DNA of 45,663 nt from Pleurotus ostreatus/Saccharomyces cerevisiae fusant (GCA_024196135.1 JAMQCK010000169.1:1-45663), one strand, 5' to 3'. Counted from the stretch's first letter, positions 11,377 to 23,726 are shown. The notes: generated from the letters alone by a model not told the origin. Numbers and translations: made by a program.

Positions 11377-12390
11377 CACCCTTGTATCGAAACAAAGACA
11401 TTGCCGCTACGTAGCTTCTGATCACGCCCGTCGTATCACGACAAAGAGCAGGGAAGGCTCGATATAATAAATACGATTAATTATGCGCCCTGTGCAACGT
11501 GTGGTGGTCTTCGTGTGGGATCAGCATGGTCGACAAGGTAGATCTCGGATGGGCGCCCGTGCTGCCACCACACCTCGCGTACCCATGCGGAACCAATGCC
11601 GTTGTATATTCATGTGGATTTCGGGTGGGCTCAGCCTGATTTCCATCTGGTCCAGATTTCACGTCGATCTCACGCGGGCGCCGTGCAGCAGTGTACAGGC
11701 CGACAAACATACGAATCGTCCATCACAAAGGAAGAAGTGCGGCCGACGGTCAGGAACCGACGGTGGTGCTGCGCACGGGAAGCTTCTCTGAAAGATAGCG
11801 AGACAATGAAGATCTGGAAGGGAGGCTTGAGCTCGGGTGCGGAAAGACATGGGCAAGACCAACATGATCGGCTCCAGCGCGGTGGCAACAGTGGCATTGA
11901 AGGGCATGCGGTGGCAGACGACAGCATGAGGAGGGCGATGCGATGAGCGGGATATCGGACCTCCAGAATTGGTCGAAGATTCGACAGGCGCGCGTACGCG
12001 TCACGAATGTGCATTTCTCCTAGGGTCTTCCGCCCCGGATCAACGTCCAAGGACAATGGAAGGCCGCAGCAGTGTCCATCCCAAAAAGGCGAGTCGGGGA
12101 GTAGTCATTCGAACTCAGCCGGGGGACGGCATGTGGTGTCAGATGTGAGGGCCCTTACGCTCAAAGAGAGCCGGGTTCGAATTTAGATCGGCGACGCCTC
12201 GAGTCCAACATATGCGCACCTTCGCCGACTTATAAGTCTGCCTCTGCGTCCGACTCCTCCGTTCTTGCATCTCACATTTTCCGACTCGCGTCCTTCGCTC
12301 TCGCCGTCAGTTCGCAGGCGGCGCATCCGCATACTACCACCTCGTTCTCAATCGCGCCTATCCACCACAACACACCCTCCGACAAACGCC
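11377..12390. other. Intergenic upstream of C2HC-1
   Basis: I see no supported gene in this 1-kb stretch. Overlapping open frames on both strands between 11480 and 12056 have no shared motif or splice support. The last 160 bp hold the C2HC-1 promoter. Confidence 0.45.
12231..12236 (+). promoter_or_regulatory. TATA box of C2HC-1
   Basis: TATAAG lies 155 bp upstream of the ATG at 12391 and is followed by a CT-rich leader. Confidence 0.45.
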
Positions 12391-13818
12391 ATGGTTCTCG
12401 AATGGACGTTCTCGCGGTTCGGCCACGTCTTCTATACTAAGAACGGGGAATCGTCAGTGCAGCATACATTTTACATAGCGGCGTGCTTACTTTGACACAG
12501 GTTCGAATGTCCGTGGGGATTCTGCTTCCCGCCGATCAACATGCCGGCGCACATCACGGTAGACGACCTTGTCAGAGCAGAGTGCGTGGCATCCTGCTCT
12601 CGATCCTACCGCGGCATACTGATACATCTTCCCGCAGACCTCTGCCACCGCGTGAATTGCCCTGGTCGTATGAAGCCGACAAACATCTCGTCTCCGAGCC
12701 AGCTTCCCCCGCGCCACCTTCCGTGCGATCAGTCTCTCCGACGTCCTCTGAAGTGGAGGTGGCTCAGACGGTCCTGCTCTCCGAAGAGCTCTCTAGGCCG
12801 TCATCCCCCACCCTCTCAACGACACCACTCGACTCTGCGTCGTCGATTCTCCGTGACTTTGACCCTCCTGTTGCCGATCGTTCCAGCTCCTCGACCTTCG
12901 TCCCCAAGCGTGAGCTTCTGCCCGAGCCGAAGCCACTCGTGCTGAGCCCCGCGGCCATCAAGATCATGGCGGAGGTGACGAACGACATCGGTCTTCGGCA
13001 TCAGGCGATCCCCATGGTCGAGAAAGCGACCGGCAAATGCTACGGGGATGTTCAGGCGTTCAACATCCCCGAGGTGGTCGCCAACTACCTTGAAGAGCGT
13101 GCGCACAGGTTGAAGGAGCTCGTCGATGGCTTTAAAGACCCCGGAGATCGCAAGAGGGCCTACGAGAGTGCTATCCAGAGGTGGCAAGAGGCGGCCGCTG
13201 CTGCAGAGAAGTCGAGAAAAGCGGCTAACCAGGCGGCGGGGAAGGCCCCGAGGAAGAGAAGCGCGTCGTCGAAGGGGAGCGCGAAGGCCGACACCAAGCG
13301 CAAACGCGAAGAGGAGGACGAGAAGCTCGACAGGCCTTCGAAAAGGTCGCGGGGCGGTCGGGGCAGCGACATGGGCGAGCGCATCGAGGAAACTCGTACC
13401 GATCCGACGGTCAAGTCCTACGGCGCTCACCATGTCATATGCGCCGGGTGCAACGAGGAGATCGCTTCTGAGGGCAGGAGAGACATATATCACTGCAGCC
13501 TCTGGAACAAACACAAGCTGGAGAAGTGCGCAGGGCTGGCGCGGTGGGCTACCCACCCACCTAGCCAGGAGGACATGAAGGCCTGGCAGGCAGCGCGCAA
13601 CAAGTGCGCGGAGATTTCGGTAAGTTCCCTGTGTGCGATGAGACGATGTTTGGCTGACGTCCGAATAGCAGATATACCTATTGGCAAAGGACCGCAGGAT
13701 CCACAAGTGCCAGTGCCGGCGGCTCGGCGCCGGCCTTGAGGAGGACCGTCTCCTCCGTTACGAGGCAAACAAGCAGCGCGTCGCCGACGGCAATGCTGCG
13801 CGGGCGGCGCAGGCGTAA
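12391..13818 (+). CDS. C2HC-finger family protein, copy 1
   Basis: Exons 12391-12452, 12501-12581, 12638-13619 and 13669-13818 give 424 aa. The N-terminal half is Ser/Pro-rich, then comes a helical stretch (IMAEVTNDIGLRH to NYLEERAHRLKELV), then a lysine/arginine-rich nuclear-signal-like block (RKRSASSKGSAK, KRKREEEDEK, RPSKRSRGGRG). The conserved C-terminal module follows: GAHHVICAGC at about 312-321, C-x2-C-x20-H-x4-C completed by LWNKHKLEKC, then LARW, PPS, AWQ, and a C-x-C pair (KCQC) in the last exon. The four ligands suggest one zinc. Similar fingers are widespread in Agaricomycete hypothetical proteins; DNA or protein binding in the nucleus is inference. The intron just before the C-x-C exon is conserved in all four family members here. 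Confidence 0.8.
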
Positions 13819-15281
13819 GGCTATCAGGTCATAGCTATTGCCCTGTATTTTGGTGAGTTCATCTCTTGACTCTGCGCCAAGGACGACGCTGACCGCCCTG
13901 CCAGTTTCAGGCTATCTCATCCGCATGATTGTGTATTTATTCGGTCTGGGGCGTACTGTCAATTGCGTTGCCTGTCGCACTGTTATCGACCCTCCTATGT
14001 TTTCTTGTCTTCTGTACTGCTTACCGTATTTTCGCTATTGTAACGTTGTCTCTGCATGTAGCGGAACTCGTCCTCCTCGCGCGGACTGAGATTGGCTTGC
14101 GCAGGCTACCCTGGCATTGATTGGATCTGAGGAAAAATCATCTGACTGTAGGTCATCAGCTTGGACTGCGAGTCGCTCGCGGTCACGCCACTCACTGACG
14201 CGTTCTGACGAATGGGAGTCGTCGGGTATTACATGTTTGATTAACACGTCGAGAGCGCGAGTCTGGCTAAAGATCGGCGCCCAACACGTGTGGGGGAGCA
14301 GGAGCGCAGCCGCCGCAGGGGACGTGACCGAAGTCTTCGGTCACGGTGGGACGTCGAGGGTACTGAACGGGTTTCCCGGCGCGAATCGAGCGACCTCAGC
14401 ATGGCCGCGGAGGATGAAAACTTGGTGTCGTCAAACTGTCCACTGTGATTATAGCAGCATCACCGGACCGAGACGACTGGGCGCTGGGCGCAGCAGGGTA
14501 GATTGAGCTGAAAGTATTCCACTTCGCTCGCCATCCTGCACCTGGTCGGTGTCGACGGGGGACGAGAGAATGACGTACATTCGAACCGCGTCGCCAGGCG
14601 TACAACCGCGTCTCGGCCCTTGCAGAAAGGATCAGGGAATGTAGGGAAATCCAAAGAGGATGCTGAATATGGAATCCAGCCGCTATCAGGTGGCGATCTC
14701 TCGCCATACGGGGATTGCTCCGGACCAACCTGCGCAGCCGGCGTCAGCACCGGCTCGGTTCGTAATTGAAATACAGTATGGCCATGTACGCCTCATGGTC
14801 GACACAGTTGACATTACCTGGGAATATAAATCGGACTTGGTGGCTTTTGCCTCTCGTCCTGCTCCTGTGCACGCCCCAATTCCGGGCGTTTGTCCTCTCG
14901 CCGTCGTCGTCCTTCTTTGAGCGTGCATACGCCTCACTGTTAGCGATCATCGCCGCCATAGACAGCATACTACTCACCTTCGTCGTCGTACGTCCCTCGA
15001 CATCGACCACGCCACTCGTTGGTCATCGACCAAGAGCGCGTAGCGGCCACCCGTAACCGGTCCTTTGTCGTCTCATTAGCTAGCCAATTGGCACAGAGCA
15101 AACCTGAACGTACCCTCGCTATTCCTCCCCCGCGTTGAGCGAGTAAGTCGAGCTCGTCCAGTCTTCGTCATCGCTCGTACTCACCAATTGTCAGCCCTCA
15201 TCCATCTCACGTCTCCCCTCGTGCACAGCATCCAACCAGCCACCTACACCAAGAAAGCCACCCGTCTATCACCGCCACGAG
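13819..15281. other. Intergenic C2HC-1 to C2HC-2
   Basis: There is no supported gene. The first 250 bp (about 13910-14050) resemble the 3' flank of C2HC-2 at 17215-17350, including the CCTCTATG-TTTCCTG words. This indicates that the genes and their 3' flanks arose by tandem duplication. A perfect palindrome sits at 14324-14344. Confidence 0.5.
14324..14344. repeat. Perfect 10-bp palindrome
   Basis: GTGACCGAAG and CTTCGGTCAC flank a single T. Such a symmetrical site could bind a dimeric regulator, or form a short hairpin in RNA. It lies about 940 bp upstream of C2HC-2. Confidence 0.5.
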
Positions 15282-17094
15282 ATGGACGCTTGCATGTACA
15301 GCGTGGACTCCCATCCCTACGCTGAGTCGTCCTGCAGGACAGGATTAGAGTGAGCATGATCGTTACTCATAAAGAATCGCCAGGCTCACCTAGTCCACAG
15401 CGACCTCCCTGATGAGACCTACGTCTTCCCCGCCCCATGGGTTCCTCAGGATCTGCCGTGGACCCCGGCGCCTCCTGCATTCGTCTACGAGCATATGTGA
15501 GTGGTAGCCTGTTGCTGCTGAGAACGATTGAGCTCACCAATGATCACAGGCCCTATCGCATGTCTATGCTCGATCCGTCCCGCGCGTCCGTGCTCAATCC
15601 TTCTCGCGCCCCCGCGCATTCCCGGCCCCAGTCGTCAGCTCGCCCATACGAGATGATGCCCTCACCGCAGCCTTATCTTCGCGCACCCACCCCTCCCCAC
15701 GATGCAACCTCTTCTCGAGCCCCCACTCCCCATGAGGCGACGCCGCCACCGAACCCCAAGCTGGTATTCCGCCTCCCGAACTTCGCCTTCACCAACGAGC
15801 AGCCAGCCACCGCCTCAGCGGCGAGCGCCGCTGCTCCGGACTCAATGACAAGCACCTCCACCCGCCGCTCTGCGAAGACGCGCGCCGCCGCCGCCATTAA
15901 GTCGTTCTCTGCGAAGGTCCTGTCTCGTCCGAAGCCATCACGGGCGTCCTCATCCTCTACGGCTGCTTCGACGTCGTCTACCGCTGCCTCCACCTCGAGG
16001 TCGACGCGCTCGAGTACAGCGCGCCCCGACTCTGCGGAATCAGAGACGACCCTCGTGACTCCCCCGCGCGATGCCACCGAGCCCGATGACTTCCACTGGG
16101 AGATCGAGCCGCTCCCCGGCACCGTCCAGCGCCCCTACACGCTCGAGCAGACGGACCACTGGCAGAAGGTCAAGGCGTATGTCGCGAAGATCCTGAAGAG
16201 CGCGACGGGCAAGCGGTATAAGGCTGTGGACCTCGACCCGGACGAGGTCGTGGATAGATTTTTGGAGGAGAGGTATGAGAGAACGGGGATAAAGCCGACG
16301 GTTAGGAGGAGCCTTGCTAGAACGCCGGCGGGGAAGAAGACGAGCGCGCGGAAGGGGGCGAAGAGGGCGAGGGTTGTGGTCGAGCCTGAGTCGGAGGACG
16401 AGGAGGACGACGTTGAGGAGGCTGAGGAGGCTGAGGAGGAACAAATGGAGGCTGACGAGCAGGAGGAAGAGGCCGACGACGATGAAGAGTACGTGCAGGA
16501 GGTCCAGCAGCCTGCCGCCGGGGCCGGCACCAAGCGCAAGCGCGCCACGACCGACGACGATGACGACGATGACGAGCCCGCTAAGCCCGCCAAAGACGAG
16601 CGCACGAACCACGACATCGGCGAGCGCATCGAGCTCCTGCGCCTGGACGAGATGGTCATCTGGTTCGGCGCGCACCACGTCCTCTGCGCGGGCTGCCGCC
16701 GCGTCATCGGCACGGAGGCGCGCTGGGACTTCTACAACGGCGGCCTCTGGCACAAGCACAAGTACCGCAACTGCAAGGGGTTCAAGCGGTGGGAGGAGAA
16801 GCCGCCGAGCAAGGAGGACCTGATGGCGTGGCAGAAGTCGCGCAACCGGTGCGCGGACGGGCTGGTGAGTTTGCTTCCGAGTTCGATGGGTAGGATGATG
16901 TGCTGACGTCCGAGTAGCTCAAGGTGTACATGAAGGTGGAGAAGGACCGCAGGACGGCGCGCTGCCACTGCGAGCGCCTGGGGCTGGAGGAGGAGCGCCT
17001 CGCGGCGTACTGGCTCAAGCACTCGAGGAACAACTTCCGCAACTTTGCCAAGAAGATGGCGAAGAAGGCACCTTGGGACTTTGGCTATCATTAA
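15282..17094 (+). CDS. C2HC-finger family protein, copy 2
   Basis: Exons 15282-15349, 15401-15496, 15550-16864 and 16918-17094 give 551 aa. The order is: Pro/Ser-rich N-terminus with a short repeat (LDPSRASVLNPSRAPAH), an Ala/Ser/Thr-rich linker, a helical region (KVKAYVAKILKSATGKRYKA and following), a basic block (KKTSARKGAKRARV), a long Glu/Asp run at about residues 355-390, a nuclear-signal-like KRKR, and the finger with FGAHHVLCAGC and LWHKHKYRNC (C-x2-C-x20-H-x4-C, first Cys near residue 433). The last exon carries RCHC and a basic tail. Exon phases match copy 1. Likely nuclear; molecular role unknown. Its 3' flank marks where arm 1 of the inverted repeat begins. Confidence 0.82.
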
Positions 17095-19467
17095 TCTGCG
17101 GTATCGTTGTGCGCTTGACTATTGTCGGTGAGTCGGCTCTCCTGGACTGTTCCGCAACGTCGATACTGACGAGTCTCTCAGTTTGAAGCTGTGATTTTCT
17201 GCCTCGTATCTATTCGCGTTATCAGTGTCGTTTCCTGGGCGTAACGCGCGTCTCCCTCGCGATGTACGCTGCGTCATTGACCCCTCTATGCTTTCCTGCT
17301 ATCCCTGCTGCTCACCATGTAACATTATCTGTATATATCTTGTGCTTTGGTTGTTGAAAATGACATTTCGTCGAGCATTGAACGTCGTACGAACTGTGAG
17401 ACCTGGAGGGAAATGTGAAGCCAAGTTTGCGTTTGTTTGGCGAAATGATCGCCCCGCGCGCCCGGCATTGCTCTCGCTCTCTCCACTCATCGCGACATTC
17501 TGTTCAGCCCCTCCTCATCCTAGAATGTGGTCTATCTGCGTTTTATGCTACATGATTCCTCGGCAAGGACCCGTGGGTTGGGACAGGAGCACAATCGAAC
17601 TTCTCTCGGGCGATGGTACGTGGCTTGTACGATCTTCAGGGCATTCAACTCACAGTCCAGTCCAAGACTATACGACCTATACCGCATTTCAGATGAACAC
17701 TGCTGATGTCAAATGCGACTGGACGACCGCGACCCTTCCTCCCTTACACGCACCCCTGCCTTCGTTAGATGCCTCTCTGAACCTCAAAATCCCCTCTGTA
17801 CACCTCATCGAATGCTCCCCCTCCTTCAAGCAGACCTATTAACAGTGGCCCTCTCACGACTGGCTACATCGGTTTGCGACGTCTCGGTCGCGTCATGCAC
17901 AAGCACTCGTTGCGCCTTCTGCGGAGCAAGCCAGCCCGCCGTGACGATATCCACTTGTATGCATCCTTCGCTCAAGACGGCCGCGAATCATGCCCTACAT
18001 CCTCAGCAGCTTCCTATCTTCCCACAAAGGACTGGAGCGAGCGTTTCCGTGGCTCGTTTTCACAAGTATCTCGACCTTTCTTGTTCTTCGCCGATCCGCT
18101 GTACACCAACCCTTCCATTCTGTACTTCGCAAACTTGCTCCTCTCGCTGATCGCGTTCTTCTCGACTTGGATGGTATCGACATGTACGCGTACGTAGAAT
18201 CTGAATCGAGGAGGTTCGAGTAGACCTGCGCTGACTACGCGCTACAATCTGCGTACTGGATAACCTGAGCTGCGCTGTATGTTGCGTACAGGATAGCCGT
18301 AGCTGGCTCGCCCGCATGCCCTATAGAGCAAATCTTCGTCGTCTATGGTCGAAATCCACCTTCAAACTGCGGTCTTCAAACGCGGTCACGTTCTCTACCT
18401 GCTGATGCGGTTGCGTTTCCGACCTGCCAACGCGTCCTGCCAAGCCCATCGGACAACAAATTCGAATATCGATGGAGATTTAAGGCAGACAATGCAAGTG
18501 CGGAACAGTCCAAGCTCCGATGAAAGGTCGCCAGGAACCTGGCTTGAATCGACGGTCAACATCGAGCAAAAGTCGTCGGAATCAATTACATCGATAACAG
18601 GTTTGCGCGCGCTCGAACCAACACCACCTTCATCTCCCCGCAGCAGGACCCCGACTGTATTCTGAGGAGGAATGCGAGCATGCAGATTCAATAAAGCTCA
18701 ACGCCTTCGAAGTTCGCAGAGCTTTCAGCGGTGGAATATGGCCCGACATCACAATCACAGAAGCCCGGTGGCTGTGCTCGAGGAAGCCGCCGGCGTTTCA
18801 ACGATGTTGGATTTCCAAATGCGAACAATGGCGAGCCGGAGACGAGCCGGATCAGCTGGTCTGTGGCACGCAGCGAGTGGCAATTGCCTCCGCGTAGGTC
18901 AACGCGGGGACTGCGAGGGTCTAGCGAGGGTGGGGGAGGCCGAAACGGCGGTGAAGAGCTTATCGTCCGAAAACCAACTCCGCTCGCAAACAGGGACCAG
19001 CGGGCAACGAAAGACGACAAAAGCCTAGCGTGGGATAGCGCAGGATATTGACCCCGAGAGCATGCTTGCAAGTTATCGGACTTTGAACGGACAAACGGGT
19101 CGGAACGCTGCTCAAAGGAATCGGCATGAATGTTTGTGCTCGCCGTCCGGGGATAACCTCGACATGCGCCTCGATCGACGGTCGGACTGCACCGACATGC
19201 GCCCTTGCCGACAACGACAAAGCCCGCTCGCGGGGGTATATAGGCAGGGCGGGTACTGCTCTGGTCTCTCTGTACTGCTCACCCATCTTGTCTTGACTTG
19301 ACTACTGCTTGCCTTCGCCGTCGTCCGTCGTACTCCTCGCATTCACCGTCGTCGTACTACTTGCCATCGAATCGTCAGCCACCGCCCCCGACGAAAGCCA
19401 CTTGCTCAATCACATTCTGAACAACCTCACCAAAAGCCACCCTACCACCAACCAACACCCAACCACC
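17095..19467. other. Non-coding part of arm 1 upstream of C2HC-3
   Basis: There is no supported gene. Reading frames here are not preserved between the two arms, while the DNA itself is. The part from about 18680 to 19467 is nearly unchanged between arms and contains the C2HC-3 promoter and leader. Confidence 0.6.
19237..19242 (+). promoter_or_regulatory. TATA box of C2HC-3
   Basis: TATATA follows a GGGGG run, 231 bp upstream of the ATG. The motif and at least 200 bp around it are conserved in arm 2 at 43203-43208. Confidence 0.55.
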
Positions 19468-21717
19468 ATGGCCACCTACTTCGGAGCGCGCCCCTACACG
19501 GCTTTCTCGTGAGTAAAGTTACACTCTACGGACGAGATCGCCATGCTTACCCTTCCCAAAGTGGCATTAACAGCGAGTACTACGTGTCTCGCGAGCAGAG
19601 CTACGCATCTCGCGAGCAGGCTTCCTATGCGTATGACGCGCCCTCCGCCTCCCAGACGCACTCCTCCATCTCCTCGCCCGCCCTCTCTGAGGGCGACCCC
19701 ACTCCGCCGCGGGAGGCCTCTCCCGCTGGTGAGGGCACGGTGTCTACCGGCTATGAGCACGCACGCCCCCTCGTCCGTCAGGAAACCCTCCCCCCGCGCT
19801 TCGCGCGCAAGGATCGGAGCTTCTACAAGGAGAACGCGATGAGCTTTCACGAGGAGAGCGCGACGAGCTTTCATGAGGACAACGTGCACCGGGAGAGCGC
19901 GCCGGTGCCGAGCATCTTCGACATGCTGGTGAACGCGGCGAACGCGGAGGTTGACGAGGCGCAGGACGTGCCGCCGGCGATGGAGTCCGCGTCCGCTACC
20001 CACGCATTTGCCAGCATGCACGACGCCGACGACAACCATGCCGTGGTCGACAACGACACCTCCTACAATATGCACAACGACCTCGACACGCTCGGCGACT
20101 CCTCCCATAACACCCACGCCTCCTATATCACCCACGCCGACACCGACATCGCCATGCTCTCCGAGTCCGACGACGAGGACGCTGACGACGACTTCGCCAT
20201 GGTCGAGTCCGAGGACGACGACGAGGATGAGGAGTACGAGGAGCCGGCGAGGAAGCGCGCGAAGAGGAGTCCGGCGGGGAAGTCGGGAAAGAAGAGTCCG
20301 GCGGGCAAGAAGAGCACGTCGTCGGCGAAGAGCCCTCCGGCCAAGAACACCCCGGCGAAGAAGGACTCGTCCGCGAAGAAGGACTCGCCCGCGAAGAAGG
20401 ACTCGCCCGCGAAGACGAGCCCTCCAGTGAAGAAGAGCCCGCCTGCGAAGAGCGCGAGCGCTAGGACCTCTCCGCGCGCGAGTCCGCCGGCGCCGTCGTC
20501 TGCGTCGACGAGGAAAAGCCCACCCGCGAAGAAGACCTCTCCCGCGAAGAACACCAGCGCCTCGACGAAGAAGAGCTCTCCCAAGAAGACCACCTCCCGC
20601 TCGAAGAAGAGCACCTCTACCACCAACAGCGACGCCGACGCCGACCCCGAGATGACCTACGCCGAGATGGTCGCCAACATCGGCAGCATCAAGACCCTGC
20701 CGTGGACAACAGAGGGCGTCAAGGCCTTCGTCACGCGCTTCATTAAGCGCAGCGACGCGCGCAAGGCGGCGGTGGCGCGCAAGGCGGCGGAGGCGAAGCA
20801 GAAGAAGATCGATGAGGCGGCGGAGGCGGCGGCGAAGAAGGCGGCGGAGGCGGCAAAGAAGGCGGCGGGAGAGGTGGTGGAGGTGGAGGAGGGGAAGGGT
20901 AAGGATGGGAAAGGCAAGAAGGGGCAGGGCAAGAAGGCACCAGCCCCCACGACGACCGGCAAGCGCAAGCGCGGGCCCATCATCGAGGTCATCGACGAGG
21001 ACAACGATCTCGACGAGTACGAGCTCGACGACGACGAGGACTCCGACTGCCACTGCCACGCTTCCTCCTCTTCCTCCTCTTCCTCCTCTACCCCCACCAC
21101 CCCCAGCACCGGCCGCCCCACCGCCCAAAAGACCAGCCACCCGCGCACCCAGCGCCTCGAGCGCCAGCGCCCCGACCCCACGCTCACCTCCTTCGGCGCG
21201 CACCACGCCATGTGCGCGGGCTGCGGCGCGCAGATCCGCACCGACATCCGGTGGGAGTTCTACTACAAGGCTCTGTGGGGGAAGCACTCTCTGGAGAAAT
21301 GCGCCGGTCTGCGGAAGTGGGAGGAGTGCCCGCCGAGCGCGGAGCAGATGGAGGCGTGGCAGAAGTCGCGGGATGCGTCGGCGGAGGATGCGGTGAGTTT
21401 TGATTGAGCAGGATGGTTGGGCAAGGACAGACGTACTGACGAGTCGACAGAAAGTCTACTTCACGATGATGGCGGACAAGGGCGCCTCTGACTGCGTCTG
21501 CAAGGAGCTGGGCCGCGAGGTCGAGATCATCAGGAAATACGAGGCGGATAAGGCGGTGCGCGATGCAAAGAAGGCGCAGAAGGAGGCCGACGCGAAGGAG
21601 AAGAAGGACGTTGAGACAGAGGAGCCGGAGGACGAGGACTCCGAGGAGCGCGCCGCAACCCCCATCCCCGCGCGCCCGACTCGTAGGCTCCCGAAGCGCG
21701 CCGCTGCTCGCAAGTAA
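19468..21717 (+). CDS. C2HC-finger family protein, copy 3 (PAKK-repeat)
   Basis: Exons 19468-19508, 19562-21392 and 21451-21717 give 712 aa. The N-terminus has Tyr/Ser repeats (YYVSREQSYASREQASYAY). An acidic stretch (SESDDEDADDDFAMVESEDD) precedes a long lysine/proline tract at about 248-370 built from SPAKK, SPPAKK and DSPAKK units, resembling histone H1 tails. A helical, Ala/Lys/Glu-rich segment and KRKRGP follow. The finger is FGAHHAMCAGC (Cys near 564) to LWGKHSLEKC, and the last exon has DCVCKELG. The pre-finger motif reads RLERQRPDPT, whereas the other three copies keep RIE-x2-R. It is probably a nuclear, nucleic-acid-associated protein; function unknown. It lies convergent to CAP-2. 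Confidence 0.85.
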
Positions 21718-22768
21718 CTGGATGATAAATGGTAAGTCGCCGCTCGACATATACGGAGGACCAGATGCTTACTATTCATTCTAAAGCACCCAAAGGATTG
21801 ATGATACCATACTTCCCCAGGATCGGATACTCACTGTACTATACTCATTGCCTTCCGTCTTCGTCTGTAGAACCGCAGCGTCTCCGGCTATAGAGGATGC
21901 ACGCTTGCGTTACTAACCCACTATGCTTACCCTTGATCTCTGACCGTATTTAATAGTGTCTCTGGTTCTGTTAATGCATCTTTCTTGACAATCTGCAAGT
22001 GATTTGAGATGACGCGCGTCGCGCACTGATACTGGTCGCGGAAAACGAGTTGTGATGGTGATGGTTTGTCCTTGCTTGCCTCGTGATCGCGATACGCGTG
22101 GACGCTGCTTATCCCCGATTGGGATGCTCCTTGTTCCCGACCGTCGTCATCGCCTCCTGCTCTCAGACCCTTTAGTTCCCTAGGAAGAATCTCATCGTGC
22201 AATGTAAAAGTCCTCTACTTCTCCTTTGCCTCAATGTTCAGCATCCTCGAGACGCTAGAGCAAGCCTGTTCATGGAGGAGATGTGGACGGGAGCAGAAGT
22301 ACGTGGTCGGCTTTGACGCCCTATGCCTGACTGACAGTCATGTCTTAGTATGTCATTCTCTGTATGTAGCTCATCCTCGACAATGAAGATTGAATCTGCC
22401 CAACTCCTTACCTGGTCGGAGACATGGCGAACAACCATGCGCTAACGCTTGAACGCCGATCAACTACATACCTTCGCCCTCATTGCTGTTCGCAATCCTA
22501 ATGCGTACTCCATAACACGTACAATTCAGGAGTCTTGCATATGCTCAGTTCCACCACAACTTCTTGCGCTCGCTCATCAATCGCCGTGCAAACGGCCGCC
22601 TTCCCCATTTCCTCGAACCTCGACAAATCATTTCGTCCAAAATATATTCAGTATCCTTGTGCTCTCAATACATATAATCCCAATCACCACCCCAATGGTC
22701 CCACTTGAATTTCTTTACACCCTCCCTCCTTCATTGCTGAACCCTCCTATCTACATTGCAACCTCGCC
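21718..22768. other. Conserved non-coding stretch between C2HC-3 and CAP-2
   Basis: This 1-kb stretch between two convergent 3' ends is well preserved in arm 2 (39747-40816), but open frames are broken by indels between the arms. It may hold 3' UTRs or a non-coding transcript. No gene is called. Confidence 0.5.
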
Positions 22769-23726
22769 TCAAGGCTGAACATTCGCCGGGTAGTACTTCG
22801 CCTGCGGGTACACGTTGCCCTGTGGGAAGGTAAGTCTCGCTTCCTTCTGTAGCCATGGAAGGTACTCACCGGCGGGCTGTAGTTGCACACGTAGTACCAG
22901 AGCGCTGCGAAGAGGGTCAATAAATAGCATCTTTGCTATGGTCGCGCGAACAAACAGACGGCGTGGACTCCAGAAAAATGAACTCACTCTTCCACGGATC
23001 CGTCGTCTTCGTCCCCAGCGTCCCCGGCGGGCACGAGTGCGCCGCGCACCCGACCGTCTTCGTGCTCTTCCAAACGACCTGCGTCCAGTGTCCGGCGCCC
23101 TGGAAGGTGGTTGCATTGTATTGGGCTGGAAGTTAGGTGAGTGTTATGATTTTCTTGCGGGTTAAAAGCGGAAGAAGGGGGGAAGGAGAGGGGGTAGTGT
23201 TGAAAGAGAGGGTGAGGGGGAGGGTGGTCAGGAAAAGAGGGAGAGGGAAAGGGCGTGATTAGGTGAAGAGAAGAGGGAAAGACTCACGCCGCTCATTGTT
23301 CCACTGCTGCACCGCGCCGGGGATGTTGTTGGGCACGCCGGACTGAGAGGCTGGGTGATGATCAGTGGGTTTTCTTTTCTTCCGAACTGTACTACCGAAA
23401 GACGGTGTTCGCGCGGATATCGCGGGTGTTCGCGCAGAATAACTACCCCTTTAACACTCACTAAATGTCGCCGCCAGATTCTGCCCGCTGTTCGAGTGCG
23501 CAAAATTGCACCCGTTCGCCCAGCTCTGCGCCGAATCCGCGAGGGTCTGGTTCCAGGTCAAGGCCACGGCGCCGTGCTTCGCGCGCTCGTCGTTGTGCGC
23601 TTTGAGCCATTGAGCGATTTCTGCGGAGGGGGTGGCGCGCGAGTCGAGCTCAACGCGCGCGTCGATGGCAACCGCGTTTACGCCGGCGCCGGCGAGGAGG
23701 GAGGCGAGGATGAGGGTGAACTTCAT
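22769..23726 (-). CDS. Secreted CAP/PR-1-like protein (CAP-2)
   Basis: Exons 23726-23462, 23350-23288, 23125-22988, 22904-22870 and 22819-22769 give about 183 aa. A signal peptide (MKFTLILASLLAGAGVNAVA) is followed by HNDERAKHG, WNQTL, HSNSGQNL, WNNE, GHWTQVVWK and YVCNY. The usual Glu of GEN is Gln. It is the arm-1 counterpart of CAP-4; the mature domains are almost identical, while the region just after the signal peptide differs (CAP-2 is shorter there). Intron 2 is strongly purine-biased on the plus strand (23163-23280). It is probably a secreted lipid-binding or cell-wall-associated protein. It runs convergent to C2HC-3. Confidence 0.9.

Noticed and set aside
12150..12210. tRNA-like GGGTTCGAATT near C2HC-1
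   Set aside because: The surrounding bases do not form a T stem or acceptor stem.
16040..16759. 239-codon minus-strand open frame opposite C2HC-2
   Set aside because: Shadow of the acidic-coding exon; low-complexity Leu/Val/Arg.
19494..21287. 597-codon minus-strand open frame opposite C2HC-3, with a similar one at 41240-42967 opposite C2HC-4
   Set aside because: It is an antisense shadow of GC-rich, Lys/Glu-coding sequence; its composition (Arg/Leu/Val runs) has no domain logic and the true frame has splice support.
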